A stretch of DNA of 37,568 bases. Origin: Desulfuromonadaceae bacterium (GTDB taxonomy: Bacteria; Desulfobacterota; Desulfuromonadia; Geobacterales; Pseudopelobacteraceae). Under the pieces are notes generated by a model. The model was not told where the DNA came from. It did not search any database and worked only from the letters and a program-made list of their open reading frames with translations. The first letter of the stretch is position 1; every line of letters starts with the position of its first letter. Positions 11,707-20,945 of the stretch are shown here, one piece after another. The position numbers were made by a program, and so were the translations under genes. The DNA is taken from positions 1-37,568 of the forward strand of contig JAQTRC010000026.1 of the NCBI GenBank assembly GCA_028712665.1, read 5' to 3'.

Positions 11707-12603
11707 TCAACGCAGATCGCAGAGGTTCGACTCGTTGTAAACACGCATAAGGTATTCCCTGTATGAAGAGTTGGGGGTTGCCTCGATAACCTGCATCATC
11801 CCGGCAGAGTCGATAAAACCACGTCGCAGAGCAATTTCTTCCAGGCAAGCAATCTTGAGGCCTTGGCGCGACTCGATGGTTTCAATAAAAATACTGGCCT
11901 CCATGAGACTCTTGTGTGTACCGGTATCAAGCCATGCAATGCCGCGCCCGAGACGTTCGACCATCAACTCGCCGCGCCGCATGTACTCAAGGTTGACGTC
12001 CGTAATCTCCAGTTCTCCACGTGGCGACGGCTTGATAGATTTGGCCACATCTACAATACTGCCGTCGTACAGATAGAGACCGGGGACCGCATAATGGGAC
12101 CTGGGCTGTTTCGGCTTTTCCTCGATGCTTAGCACCTTGCCATCACGGTCGAAATCGACGACACCGTATCGCTCCGGATCATTGACCTGATAGCCGAAGA
12201 TTAGCGCGCCGCTCTGAAATTCTGAAACAATCCGGTCCAGGTTCATTTTACCATAAAAGATGTTGTCACCCAGAATCAGGCAGACCGGATCTTTGTTTAC
12301 GAACTCCTCACCAACCAGAAAGGCCTGGGCAATCCCTTTCGGCTCCGGTTGCACCTCGTAGGTTATTCTGACCCCCCAGCGGGAACCGTCTCCAAGAAGC
12401 GCCTCAAAACGTGGAGTGTCCTCTGGAGTTGAAATCAGCAGGACATTCCGGATGCCGGCCGCCATCAACGTTGCAAGCGGATAATAGATCATCGGCTTGT
12501 CGTAGACCGGCTGAAGCTGTTTGCTGGCTACGAGCGTCAACGGATATAGCCGGCTGCCGGCCCCGCCGGCCAGGATGATTCCTTTGGTAATACCCTGCGT
12601 CAT
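11707..12603 (-). CDS. rfbA: Glucose-1-phosphate thymidylyltransferase
   Basis: Makes dTDP-glucose from glucose 1-phosphate and dTTP, the first step to dTDP-L-rhamnose and other dTDP-sugars for surface polysaccharide. 298 residues, standard for RmlA. The nucleotide-binding signature [16 protein letters not shown] is near residue 8, followed by [42 protein letters not shown] and [12 protein letters not shown] at 12603 has GAGG nine bases upstream. The rfbB, rfbC and rfbD partners are not in the window. It sits between gmhB and mreC on the same strand. Confidence 0.96.
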   Translation of the reverse strand: MTQGITKGIILAGGAGSRLYPLTLVASKQLQPVYDKPMIYYPLATLMAAGIRNVLLISTPEDTPRFEALLGDGSRWGVRITYEVQPEPKGIAQAFLVGEEFVNKDPVCLILGDNIFYGKMNLDRIVSEFQSGALIFGYQVNDPERYGVVDFDRDGKVLSIEEKPKQPRSHYAVPGLYLYDGSIVDVAKSIKPSPRGELEITDVNLEYMRRGELMVERLGRGIAWLDTGTHKSLMEASIFIETIESRQGLKIACLEEIALRRGFIDSAGMMQVIEATPNSSYREYLMRVYNESNLCDLR

Positions 12604-12665
12604 TTCTTGTACCTCGATTCAAATATTTGTAAGTGTTGGTAATTATCACGATAGACGACAGACTG

Positions 12666-13226
12666 TCAAACTGGATGAAGTGGTTGCAAAAGAGTTTTTA
12701 CGGCTGCCAACAGGTCATCGTACACCTCGGTCGATGATGAAACGAGGCTCTCCTGGTCGGCACCGTACCCGGTACGTACAAGGAACGTCCGGCATCCGGC
12801 CGACATTCCGGCAGCTATATCGGCCAACTTGTCTCCGACCATTACCGACCCCCGCAAGTCGATGTCATGACGGTGGGCCGCCTCCAGTAACATGCCAGGC
12901 AGTGGTTTGCGACAGCTGCATGGGAGCGAATAGCTGCCGCGGCCATCCGGATGGTGCGGACAGAACATCCAGGCATCGACACGCGCACCTGATTTTTGAA
13001 GCTCGTCTGCAATATGGCGATGCAGCAATTCGACATCCTCCTCGGTGTAGTACCCGCGCGCAACACCGGACTGGTTCGAAACGACCACTACAAAATAACC
13101 GGCACCGTTCAGCAGCCTGATAGCTTCAGTTGCGCCGGGAATAAACTCAAAATCCTTAACCTCAAACAGATAATCCTTTTCAACATTTATCGTGCCGTCT
13201 CTGTCGAGAAATACCGCCCGCTTCAT
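12666..13226 (-). CDS. gmhB: D-glycero-beta-D-manno-heptose 1,7-bisphosphate 7-phosphatase
   Basis: HAD-superfamily phosphatase in ADP-heptose synthesis for the LPS inner core. 186 residues. Motif I FLDRDGTIN (Asp8 nucleophile, Asp10), motif II SNQSG, motif III Lys in CSCRKP, and VGDKLADI with the last acidic residue. The GmhB zinc site is complete: Cys89, His91, Cys103 and Cys105 in CPHHPDG and CSCRKP. A HisB-type histidinol phosphatase has the same fold, but the absence of a fused dehydratase and the nearby rfbA and GT9 genes favour the heptose role. It starts 54 bases from the aroG -35 box on the other strand. Confidence 0.9.
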   Translation of the reverse strand: MKRAVFLDRDGTINVEKDYLFEVKDFEFIPGATEAIRLLNGAGYFVVVVSNQSGVARGYYTEEDVELLHRHIADELQKSGARVDAWMFCPHHPDGRGSYSLPCSCRKPLPGMLLEAAHRHDIDLRGSVMVGDKLADIAAGMSAGCRTFLVRTGYGADQESLVSSSTEVYDDLLAAVKTLLQPLHPV

Positions 13227-13280
13227 ATTATCCCTCGCTACGTTGTTTAGAAATATTACCTGCTGATATATCGGTAAGCA

Positions 13281-13310
13281 TTGACAACCCGGTTAATAAG
13301 ACACTATAAC
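13281..13310 (+). promoter_or_regulatory. sigma-70-type promoter of the DAHP synthase gene
   Basis: TTGACA (13281-13286), an 18-base spacer and TATAAC (13305-13310). Transcription should begin near 13317, giving a leader of about 24 bases with the ribosome site AAGGGAGG. The TTG of the -35 box is in frame with the gene, which can mislead start calling. Confidence 0.72.
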
Positions 13311-13340
13311 ACCTACAGCATCAATAAGGGAGGCGTATCA

Positions 13341-14393
13341 GTGATTAAGACCAATAATTTAAAAATCACCGGCATAACACCTATAATCGCCCCGGCAGAT
13401 CTGCGCCAGGTTTTTCCTTTGTCAGAAGAAGACCGCGCGTTTGTCAGCAAAAGCCGTGAGCGGATCAAGGACATCATCCAGCGCCGGGACCGGCGCCTGA
13501 TGGTGGTCGTCGGCCCCTGTTCGATCCATGATACCGAAGCAGCGGTAGAATATGCCAAACGCCTTGCAACCTTGTCAAAACGCGTTGAAAATCAGCTCCT
13601 GCTGATCATGCGGGTCTATTTTGAAAAACCACGCACTACGGTTGGGTGGAAAGGACTGATCAACGACCCGGACATGAACGGCACCCACCTGATCTCTAAA
13701 GGGCTAGGCATAGCACGTGGTCTGCTAAGCCGCATTACAGCACTGGAAGTGCCAGTTGCCAATGAGATGCTTGATCCGATCACCCCTGAATATGTTGCCG
13801 ACATGATCAGCTGGGGCGCTATCGGTGCCCGCACCACCGAATCCCAGACCCACCGGGAACTGGCCAGCGGCCTCTCCTTTCCGATCGGCTTCAAGAATGG
13901 CACCGATGGAAATCTGCAGATCGCCATGGACGCCATGAAGGCTGCCATGCACCCGCACAGTTTTCTCGGCATCAACCGCGAAGGGCGTACCTCGATCATT
14001 AAGACCAGCGGAAATCCGGATGTGCATATTGTCCTTAGAGGTGGCTCCAGAAAAGTAAACTACCATCCTGTTGACATTGCCAATACCGAGGATAGTCTCA
14101 ATAAAAACGGACTCCTCCCTTCTATAATGGTTGACTGCAGCCACGGAAATTCAAACAAGGACTTCCAGAAACAGCCCGAAGTAATGGAATCTGTTGTTGA
14201 ACAATTACTTAACGGCAACAGTTCCATCTCTGGGGTCATGATTGAAAGCAACCTTCAGGCCGGCAACCAGAAGATTCCGGTTGATCTGGGCGATCTGAAA
14301 TATGGTGTCTCCATCACTGACGCCTGTATCGATTGGGCCACTACCGAAAGAATCCTGCTTGCCGCACACAAGCAACTCCAAAAAAGAAAGTGA
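13341..14393 (+). CDS. aroG: 3-deoxy-7-phosphoheptulonate (DAHP) synthase, AroG type
   Basis: Condenses phosphoenolpyruvate and erythrose 4-phosphate in the first step of the shikimate pathway. 350 residues, the same length as E. coli AroG. The GTG start at 13341 has AAGGGAGG (13326-13333) seven bases upstream; the in-frame TTG at 13281 is the promoter -35 box and is rejected. Family motifs: LMVVVGPCSIHD (metal Cys), MRVYFEKPRTTVGWKG, GARTTESQTHRELASGL, FKNGTDG, DCSHGNSNKD and GVSITDACIDW. It stands alone, with its own promoter and a strong terminator. The class Ialpha enzymes are feedback-inhibited by single aromatic amino acids; which one applies here cannot be told by eye. Confidence 0.96.
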   Translation: MIKTNNLKITGITPIIAPADLRQVFPLSEEDRAFVSKSRERIKDIIQRRDRRLMVVVGPCSIHDTEAAVEYAKRLATLSKRVENQLLLIMRVYFEKPRTTVGWKGLINDPDMNGTHLISKGLGIARGLLSRITALEVPVANEMLDPITPEYVADMISWGAIGARTTESQTHRELASGLSFPIGFKNGTDGNLQIAMDAMKAAMHPHSFLGINREGRTSIIKTSGNPDVHIVLRGGSRKVNYHPVDIANTEDSLNKNGLLPSIMVDCSHGNSNKDFQKQPEVMESVVEQLLNGNSSISGVMIESNLQAGNQKIPVDLGDLKYGVSITDACIDWATTERILLAAHKQLQKRK

Positions 14394-14398
14394 CAAAA

Positions 14399-14429
14399 CG
14401 GGGCGCAAACAGAGCGCCCCGTTTTTTTT
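14399..14429 (+). terminator. Rho-independent terminator of aroG
   Basis: Perfect eight-pair stem CGGGGCGC / GCGCCCCG (14399-14406 and 14414-14421) with a seven-base loop, followed by eight T (14422-14429). It starts five bases after the stop codon. Confidence 0.93.
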
Positions 14430-14537
14430 CCAACCAGATGTTTCTTGCTGTCTGCCGGAATGAAATCCATGCATAACAGAATTGATCTTGTCTATACGGC
14501 AGTGATGGTTTTAGCACACAGAAGGTAGATATTAAAT

Positions 14538-15419
14538 CTATTCATACACCAGCCTCATTCCACCCAACGCACTCTTCAATGTCCCCTCAAACTTATCTTC
14601 CATTCCATCGGCAAGGATATCGAAATAATTGATCTTTTTTTTCGGCGGGAGGATTACCTCCGGTTCACCCTTTATTCCGGCCTGTTTTCCGGCCTCCTCG
14701 ATAGCATCCTGCAGAGTTCCCAAACGATCGACCAACTTGAACCCCTTGGCCTGCTCACCGGAAAGAATGCGACCATCCGCAATTTTGCGTATCTCTTCGA
14801 TCGGGAGTTTCCTGCCTTCGGCTACCGCCCTGATAAACTGTTCGTGTGTATTATCTATCACCGACTGCAACATGGCGCGGTCTTCAGCCGAAAACTCGCG
14901 CAACGGCGAACCGGAATCCTTATATTTGCCTGTTTTAAGTGTATATGACTTGATACCGATCTTGTCCATCAACGCCTCGATATTGGACAATTTCAGAATT
15001 ACTCCTATGCTGGCCGTTATTGTGCCCGGATTGGCATAGATCATAGTAGCAGGCGCCGATATGTAATACCCGCCGGAAGCAGCTAGACTACCCATGGATA
15101 CAATGATCTTCTTTTTTGCCGCAAATTTTTTTACCTCTTCATATATTTCCTGTGAGGGGGCTACAACTCCGCCAGGTGAATCAACCCTCAAAACCAACGC
15201 TTTTATTCCATCCTGTTTGAGATAATACCTGAGCTGCCTGATCGTCTCTTTTGAGTCGAGGATCATCCCCTTTACCTCGACCATCCCGACTCCTTCCTTG
15301 GATGACAGAGATGTATCCGCTCCTCCAATCAACGTTTTGGCAATCATGACCGAAATTGCAAACAAAACTGTCAGAACGAGAACAATGACGGCTATGAGAA
15401 TAAGTATTTTTTTTGTCAT
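14538..15419 (-). CDS. sppA: Signal peptide peptidase SppA, short (36 kDa) type
   Basis: Membrane-anchored serine protease of family S49, thought to degrade cleaved signal peptides. 293 residues. An N-terminal membrane segment (about 4-30) is followed by a single protease domain. The Ser-Lys dyad is Ser115 in MGSLAASGGYYIS and Lys167 in TGKYKDSGSP. VLRVDSPGG and NPGTITASIGV are also typical. The half-length form assembles from single-domain subunits, unlike the 67 kDa E. coli enzyme. The ribosome site is weak (AAAGG about 11 bases upstream). It is divergent from the phosphoesterase gene across 64 bases. The 108 bases between its stop and the aroG terminator contain nothing I can assign. Confidence 0.94.
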   Translation of the reverse strand: MTKKILILIAVIVLVLTVLFAISVMIAKTLIGGADTSLSSKEGVGMVEVKGMILDSKETIRQLRYYLKQDGIKALVLRVDSPGGVVAPSQEIYEEVKKFAAKKKIIVSMGSLAASGGYYISAPATMIYANPGTITASIGVILKLSNIEALMDKIGIKSYTLKTGKYKDSGSPLREFSAEDRAMLQSVIDNTHEQFIRAVAEGRKLPIEEIRKIADGRILSGEQAKGFKLVDRLGTLQDAIEEAGKQAGIKGEPEVILPPKKKINYFDILADGMEDKFEGTLKSALGGMRLVYE

Positions 15420-15483
15420 TTAAGTCATGCCTTTTGATCGTTTTTGTATTTATCGGAAAAACCTGTTCTGATATAACGATAAC

Positions 15484-15954
15484 ATGAAACTGTTTGTCAT
15501 CTCCGATACTCACGGCAACATTAAGCTCGCCCTTAAAGCTCATTCCCGGTCAGAACGGATTGACGTGATCGTTCATCTTGGGGATGGCTTTTCCGACGCA
15601 GACCTGATGCGGGAACTTCTCGATGAAGATGTTATAAATGTGGCCGGCAACTGCGACCTCGGTTCAAGCGCCCCCCGCGAACTATTGTGGGAATGTGAGG
15701 GTAAGAGGATACTGCTGACACACGGGGACGCATACAGGGTCAAGGCTGGGCTGGAAAAATTGAAACGTCGAGCCCTGGAAGTCAAGGCCGATCTAGTATT
15801 GTTCGGTCACAGCCACCTCGCCACACATGAACTGCATTCAGGCATTCTGTTCCTGAATCCAGGAACAATGATGAGCTCGGCATTACAGAAGAGTTATGCC
15901 ATTGTGGATGTGTCGCAGGACGGTACATCCGCCAGCCTGCACGACATCAGCTAA
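15484..15954 (+). CDS. YfcE/MJ0936-family metallophosphoesterase
   Basis: 156-residue calcineurin-like phosphoesterase. The metal and catalytic motifs are in order: ISDTHGN (9-13 region), HLGDG, VAGNCD, LTHGD, FGHSH and LNPGT. This is the compact YfcE-type family that hydrolyses phosphodiesters in vitro with a dinuclear metal centre; the physiological substrate is unknown. No signal peptide, so probably cytoplasmic. Its stop codon overlaps the pssA stop tail-to-tail by four bases (15951-15954), so transcripts from the two genes must converge. Confidence 0.9.
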   Translation: MKLFVISDTHGNIKLALKAHSRSERIDVIVHLGDGFSDADLMRELLDEDVINVAGNCDLGSSAPRELLWECEGKRILLTHGDAYRVKAGLEKLKRRALEVKADLVLFGHSHLATHELHSGILFLNPGTMMSSALQKSYAIVDVSQDGTSASLHDIS

Positions 15955-16754
15955 CCGGAATCATCACGATGCACAGCCTCATGCCCTTTGTGAACAGCCT
16001 TCTCCAGTCTGCGACGCCTTGGCCAGGTCAGAACAAAATCGACCAGACCGGAAAACACGTATAGAAGCATGATCAAGAACGTCATGATAACCGGTTCGGA
16101 GGCCACTACGATGAGCAGTACGACAGCCAGCAACAGGAAACCGAACGGCTGTCTCTTGATCAGCGCCGGATCTTTGAATGAGTAATAGCGCAAGCTGGAA
16201 ACCATCAGAAAAGCCAGCAGGTAGATAAGCCCGATAATTGCCAGTTTTTTATAAGAACTCGGCCATCCCTGGTCATGGAACAGTAGTACTGTTGAGGCCA
16301 CCATGCAGGCAGCAGCCGGTATCGGCAGACCAACAAAACGCTTGCTCTCAACGGTATTTACCTGAACATTGAAACGGGCCAGACGCAAAGCTCCACAAAC
16401 AACGAACAAAAATGCCGCTAACCAGCCGAGCCTGCCAAATGGCTTCAGTGCCCAGGCGTACATCATAAGACCGGGCGTAACACCGAAGGCGACCAGATCG
16501 GCCAGAGAATCGAATTCAACTCCGAAGTTGCTCGTGGTGCCTGTCATGCGTGCCACCTTGCCATCCAGCCCGTCACAGATGGCGGCCACAAAAATCCATA
16601 TTGCCGCCGCGCTGTAATTACTGTTCAGAGTGGACACCATACTGTAAAAACCAGCAAAAAGACTCCCCGCCGTAATCAGGTTGGGCAAGATGTAAATGCC
16701 CCGCTTGATGCTTTCACTCTTCTCGGTTGGCTCATCCAGTATTTCATGGCTCAT
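15951..16754 (-). CDS. pssA: CDP-diacylglycerol-serine O-phosphatidyltransferase
   Basis: Makes phosphatidylserine from CDP-diacylglycerol and serine in the inner membrane, the step before Psd. 267 residues with about seven or eight hydrophobic segments. The complete CDP-alcohol phosphatidyltransferase signature D-G-x2-A-R-x8-G-x3-D-x3-D is at residues 64-86 (CDGLDGKVARMTG to FDSLADLVAFG). It is the type II, multi-spanning form. The start overlaps the psd stop by 11 bases, so the two consecutive enzymes are probably translated together. The last 20 residues are basic and His-rich. Confidence 0.96.
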   Translation of the reverse strand: MSHEILDEPTEKSESIKRGIYILPNLITAGSLFAGFYSMVSTLNSNYSAAAIWIFVAAICDGLDGKVARMTGTTSNFGVEFDSLADLVAFGVTPGLMMYAWALKPFGRLGWLAAFLFVVCGALRLARFNVQVNTVESKRFVGLPIPAAACMVASTVLLFHDQGWPSSYKKLAIIGLIYLLAFLMVSSLRYYSFKDPALIKRQPFGFLLLAVVLLIVVASEPVIMTFLIMLLYVFSGLVDFVLTWPRRRRLEKAVHKGHEAVHRDDSG

Positions 16755-17430
16755 GCGGTATTGTCCTCACGTCACCGATTTTACCAAGCACTGTTTCACC
16801 TGCCACTGCAATGTCGCCCAACTTGACCAAAGGCTCCACATCATGCGGCAGATATACATCCAATCGTGATCCAAAGCGGATCATCCCGTAACGCTCGCCC
16901 CTCTTCAGGCGATCACCGATACCGGCGTAACAAACTATGCGGCGGGCAACCAGGCCGGCGATCTGGACAAAAGCTATCCGTGTCCCCCCCGCGAGCTCAA
17001 GCAGTATACCGTTACGTTCGTTTTCGCTGGAGGCGCGGCCATCTCGGGCATCAAAAAACTTGCCTCGATGGTAGAAGAGATCTACCACAGTTCCATCAAA
17101 TGGGACCCTGTTTACATGAACGTTGAAAACCGACATGAAAATACTGATTTTAAGTGCCTGTAATCCCAGAGGGGTTTCCGGAACCCGTTCAACCACCACC
17201 ACGGTTCCATCGGCCGGAGACACTACTGCCTGAGGATCTGCGGGGGGTGTTCTCTCCGGATTGCGGAAAAAATAGAAAACAAAAAGGGTCAGAAGGAACG
17301 AAAATACGGCAGGAATTGCCAATACCAAAGAGCCGAGTTTCCACGCCGAAAATGCCAGGAGAATTGTTAATCCGGTGGAATAGGCAATGAAAGGATAACC
17401 TTCACTGGCAAAGGGAGACGAATTGATCAT
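16744..17430 (-). CDS. psd: Phosphatidylserine decarboxylase, short type
   Basis: Pyruvoyl enzyme converting phosphatidylserine to phosphatidylethanolamine. 228 residues, the short form common outside Enterobacteria. Two hydrophobic segments (about 12-32 and 33-56) precede the conserved RNPERTPP, SPADGTVV and IFMSVFNVHVNRVP. The self-cleavage site is Gly187-Ser188 in IRFGSRLDVYLP; Ser188 becomes the pyruvoyl group. It follows ilvC after a 104-base gap containing a strong hairpin, and is coupled to pssA. Confidence 0.96.
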   Translation of the reverse strand: MINSSPFASEGYPFIAYSTGLTILLAFSAWKLGSLVLAIPAVFSFLLTLFVFYFFRNPERTPPADPQAVVSPADGTVVVVERVPETPLGLQALKISIFMSVFNVHVNRVPFDGTVVDLFYHRGKFFDARDGRASSENERNGILLELAGGTRIAFVQIAGLVARRIVCYAGIGDRLKRGERYGMIRFGSRLDVYLPHDVEPLVKLGDIAVAGETVLGKIGDVRTIPHEP

Positions 17431-17479
17431 GAACCTGCCTGGACACGGTTAATAGGGATAAGTGCGTATACTGCTAAAA

Positions 17480-17527
17480 GTTGTGACACCCCATTCCCGA
17501 CTGGAATGGGATGTCACAACAGTGACA
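17480..17527 (-). terminator. Two-state hairpin between ilvC and psd, attenuator-like
   Basis: In leftward RNA, GTTGTGACA (17520-17512) pairs with TGTCACAAC (17488-17480). Inside it CCCATTCC pairs with GGAATGGG around a five-base loop. The one odd position (17511/17489) is a G-U wobble in leftward RNA but a C-A mismatch in rightward RNA. TTTT follows the stem. A second copy, TGTCAC at 17527-17522, can pair with the same GTGACA through a four-base loop, excluding the long stem. It starts eight bases after the ilvC stop. Function is inferred. Confidence 0.55.
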
Positions 17528-17534
17528 ATTTTAT

Positions 17535-18590
<1,056 letters not shown>

Positions 18591-18616
18591 TCAACCTATT
18601 GATAATGCGAATGCTA

Positions 18617-18645
18617 AAAATAGTACAAACACCTTCAACTGTCAA
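18617..18645 (-). promoter_or_regulatory. sigma-70-type promoter of ilvC
   Basis: Reverse strand TTGACA (18645-18640), a 17-base spacer and TATTTT (18622-18617). Predicted start near 18610, with a leader of about 58 bases before ilvC. It lies just downstream of the ilvN terminator. Confidence 0.65.
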
Positions 18646-18655
18646 TAAAATGCGT

Positions 18656-18688
18656 AAAAATGCCGCATCAGGTGCGCCCCGATGCGGC
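18656..18688 (-). terminator. Terminator after ilvN
   Basis: Leftward RNA forms GCCGCATC / GATGCGGC (18688-18681 with 18669-18662), eight pairs, 11-base loop, followed by A and five T. It begins 27 bases after the ilvN stop. Confidence 0.72.
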
Positions 18689-18715
18689 CCGATTCCATAA
18701 TGGCAACAAAAGTTG

Positions 18716-19207
18716 TTACCCCTTCCACCCTTTGGCGCCGCGACCGATGGCAACCGCACCGGTACGTACCAGCTCCTTCAGACCCAGAGGGCGCAGAAGA
18801 TCCAGAATAGCATCGATCTTTAGCGGATTGCCGGTTGCCTCGATGGTATATGACTTGGGTGTCACATCGATAATCTTGGCGCGAAAGATATCTACTATAC
18901 GCAACACTTCGGCCCGGCTCTCATCCTCAGCCGTAACTTTGATCAGCGCCATCTCACGCTCAATGGCGCTCCCATCTGAAAAATCAAGCACCTTGAGTAC
19001 ATCAATCAGCTTGTTGAGTTGTTTGTTGATCTGCTCAAGGATCTGATCGTCGCCGCGGGTGACTATCGTCATGCGCGAGAGCCCTTCATCATTGGTTGGA
19101 GCTACCGTCAGCGAGTCAATGTTGAAACCGCGACCGGAGAAAAGGCTCGCCACGCGGGAAAGCACTCCAAACTCATTTTCAACCAGAACTGATATTGTAT
19201 GCTGCAT
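18716..19207 (-). CDS. ilvN: Acetolactate synthase small (regulatory) subunit
   Basis: Regulatory partner of IlvB that confers valine feedback control. 163 residues, the usual length for the IlvH/IlvN family. The start at 19207 gives MQHTISVLVENEFGVLSRVA, the standard ACT-domain opening, with AAGGGTGG eight bases upstream. The N-terminal ACT domain (about 1-75) is followed by a second ACT-like C-terminal domain (MALIKVTAEDESRAEVLRIV to LRPLGLKELVRTG). It begins 17 bases after ilvB. The open frame continues upstream antiparallel to nothing useful inside ilvB, so the longer version is rejected. Confidence 0.97.
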   Translation of the reverse strand: MQHTISVLVENEFGVLSRVASLFSGRGFNIDSLTVAPTNDEGLSRMTIVTRGDDQILEQINKQLNKLIDVLKVLDFSDGSAIEREMALIKVTAEDESRAEVLRIVDIFRAKIIDVTPKSYTIEATGNPLKIDAILDLLRPLGLKELVRTGAVAIGRGAKGWKG

Positions 19208-19224
19208 CGATAATCCCACCCTTC

Positions 19225-20925
19225 TTAAGCGTTTAGTACCATTTCGTTCAACGATGCACCGGCTGGAACCATCGGAATAACCTTCTCTTCTCGAGCTATC
19301 TTGAACTCCATAATCACCGGCCCATTTTCCTTGAAAGCCTGCTTGATGACCTTCTCGACATCGCCCGGTTTTGAGGTGCTGAATCCTTTTGCTCCGTAGG
19401 CGTCCGCCAGCTTGACAAAGTCGATCGGAAGTTCCATGCATGTCTGCGAATAGCGCTTGTCGAAGAACAATTCCTGCCATTGACGAACCATACCGAGGAA
19501 GTTGTTGTTGAGTATGACGATCTTGACCGGCAGCTTATTCTGCACCAGGGTAGCCATCTCCTGAATATTCATCTGCACGCCCCCGTCGCCACAGATGGTT
19601 ATCACTTGACGGCCTGGAAAAGCAGCCTGGGCCCCCATCGCGGCCGGCAGGCCGTAACCCATGGTACCCAGTCCTCCGGATGTAAGAAGAGTGCGGGGAC
19701 GATTGAACTGGAAAAACTGGGCCGTCCACATCTGGTGCTGCCCCACGTCAGTTGCAATAATTGCGTCGTCATCGGACAACTCTCTTAACTTCTGGATCAC
19801 AAACTGAGGCTTGATGATCGTAGAGCTGTTTTTGTAGCTAAGAGGATGCTTCATCTTCCAGCCGGTAATTTCTTCCTGCCAAGGGTTAAGAGAGGCAACA
19901 AATTCGGTTACCTTTTCCTTGGCCTTGTCGGCCTGTTTGATCATTTTTGTCAGCACATCCTTGACATCACCGACTATCGGCAGATCAACCCGGACGTTTT
20001 TCTTGATGGAAGTCGGATCGATATCGACGTGGATGATCCTTGCGTGAGGGGCAAAGGTGGCCAGTTTTCCGGTCACCCGGTCATCGAAACGCGATCCGAC
20101 GGCAATTATCAAATCCGAATGGGTCATGGCCATATTGGCGTAGTAGGAGCCGTGCATACCGAGCATACCGAGAGATAGTGAGTCATCTCCCGGGAACGAC
20201 CCCAGTCCCATCAGGGTGGTGGTAACCGGGACACTCAGTTTGCGTGCCAGTACAGTTAGCTGTTCCGCCGCATCACCAAGAACGACTCCGCCACCTACAT
20301 ACAGTACCGGCCTGCGCGACTCCAGAATCATCTTGAAGGCTTTTTCCACCTGGCGGGGATGCCCTTCCAAATTAGGTTTGTAGCTGCGAATTTCAACCGT
20401 TTCAGGGTAGACGAATTCGGTTTGGGCAACCTGAATATCCTTTGGAAAGTCAACCAGAACCGGACCGGGACGTCCGGTGCGCGCAATAAAAAAGGCTTTC
20501 TTCATAATCGAGGCAACATCTTTGACGTCCCTGATCAGAAAGCTGTGCTTGGTACAGGGGCGTGTTATACCGATGATGTCAACCTCCTGGAAAGCATCGT
20601 TACCGATCAGCGGTGTCGGCACCTGGCCGGTGATGATCACCATCGGAATCGAGTCCATGTAGGCCGTGGCAATTCCTGTAACGGTATTGGTGGCGCCTGG
20701 CCCCGAGGTGGCTAATGCGACGCCGACCTTGCCGGTTGCGCGGGCGTAACCATCGGCAGCGTGCGTGCCTGCCTGCTCGTGACGGGGCAGAATGTGACGT
20801 ATCTCCTTGAAGCTGAAGAGTTCATCATAGATGTTGATGACAGTGCCCCCGGGATAGCCGAAAACGGTATCGACGCCCTCTTTTTTCAGACACTCAAGCA
20901 TTATTCGTGCGCCATTCATTCTCAT
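19225..20925 (-). CDS. ilvB: Acetolactate synthase large (catalytic) subunit
   Basis: Thiamin-diphosphate enzyme condensing pyruvate with pyruvate or 2-oxobutyrate, the first common step of branched-chain amino acid synthesis. 566 residues. N-terminal GYPGGTVINIYDEL and RHEQAGTHAADGYARATGKVG carry the catalytic Glu. GSRFDDRVTGKLATFAP marks the central FAD-binding-like domain. The ThDP motif GDGGVQMNIQEMATLVQNKLP is near 430-450. ATG at 20925 has GAGG seven bases upstream. It follows the small lipoprotein by 20 bases and precedes ilvN. Confidence 0.98.
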   Translation of the reverse strand: MRMNGARIMLECLKKEGVDTVFGYPGGTVINIYDELFSFKEIRHILPRHEQAGTHAADGYARATGKVGVALATSGPGATNTVTGIATAYMDSIPMVIITGQVPTPLIGNDAFQEVDIIGITRPCTKHSFLIRDVKDVASIMKKAFFIARTGRPGPVLVDFPKDIQVAQTEFVYPETVEIRSYKPNLEGHPRQVEKAFKMILESRRPVLYVGGGVVLGDAAEQLTVLARKLSVPVTTTLMGLGSFPGDDSLSLGMLGMHGSYYANMAMTHSDLIIAVGSRFDDRVTGKLATFAPHARIIHVDIDPTSIKKNVRVDLPIVGDVKDVLTKMIKQADKAKEKVTEFVASLNPWQEEITGWKMKHPLSYKNSSTIIKPQFVIQKLRELSDDDAIIATDVGQHQMWTAQFFQFNRPRTLLTSGGLGTMGYGLPAAMGAQAAFPGRQVITICGDGGVQMNIQEMATLVQNKLPVKIVILNNNFLGMVRQWQELFFDKRYSQTCMELPIDFVKLADAYGAKGFSTSKPGDVEKVIKQAFKENGPVIMEFKIAREEKVIPMVPAGASLNEMVLNA

Positions 20926-20945
20926 GAATTACCTCAATATTTAAT

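Noticed and set aside
14430..14537. Small gene between the aroG terminator and sppA
   Set aside because: No frame there has a start with a ribosome site and a plausible length.
19208..19480. N-terminal extension of ilvN into ilvB
   Set aside because: The added residues show no ACT or other domain, overlap the ilvB coding sequence, and the family start is MQHTISVLVENEFG at 19207.
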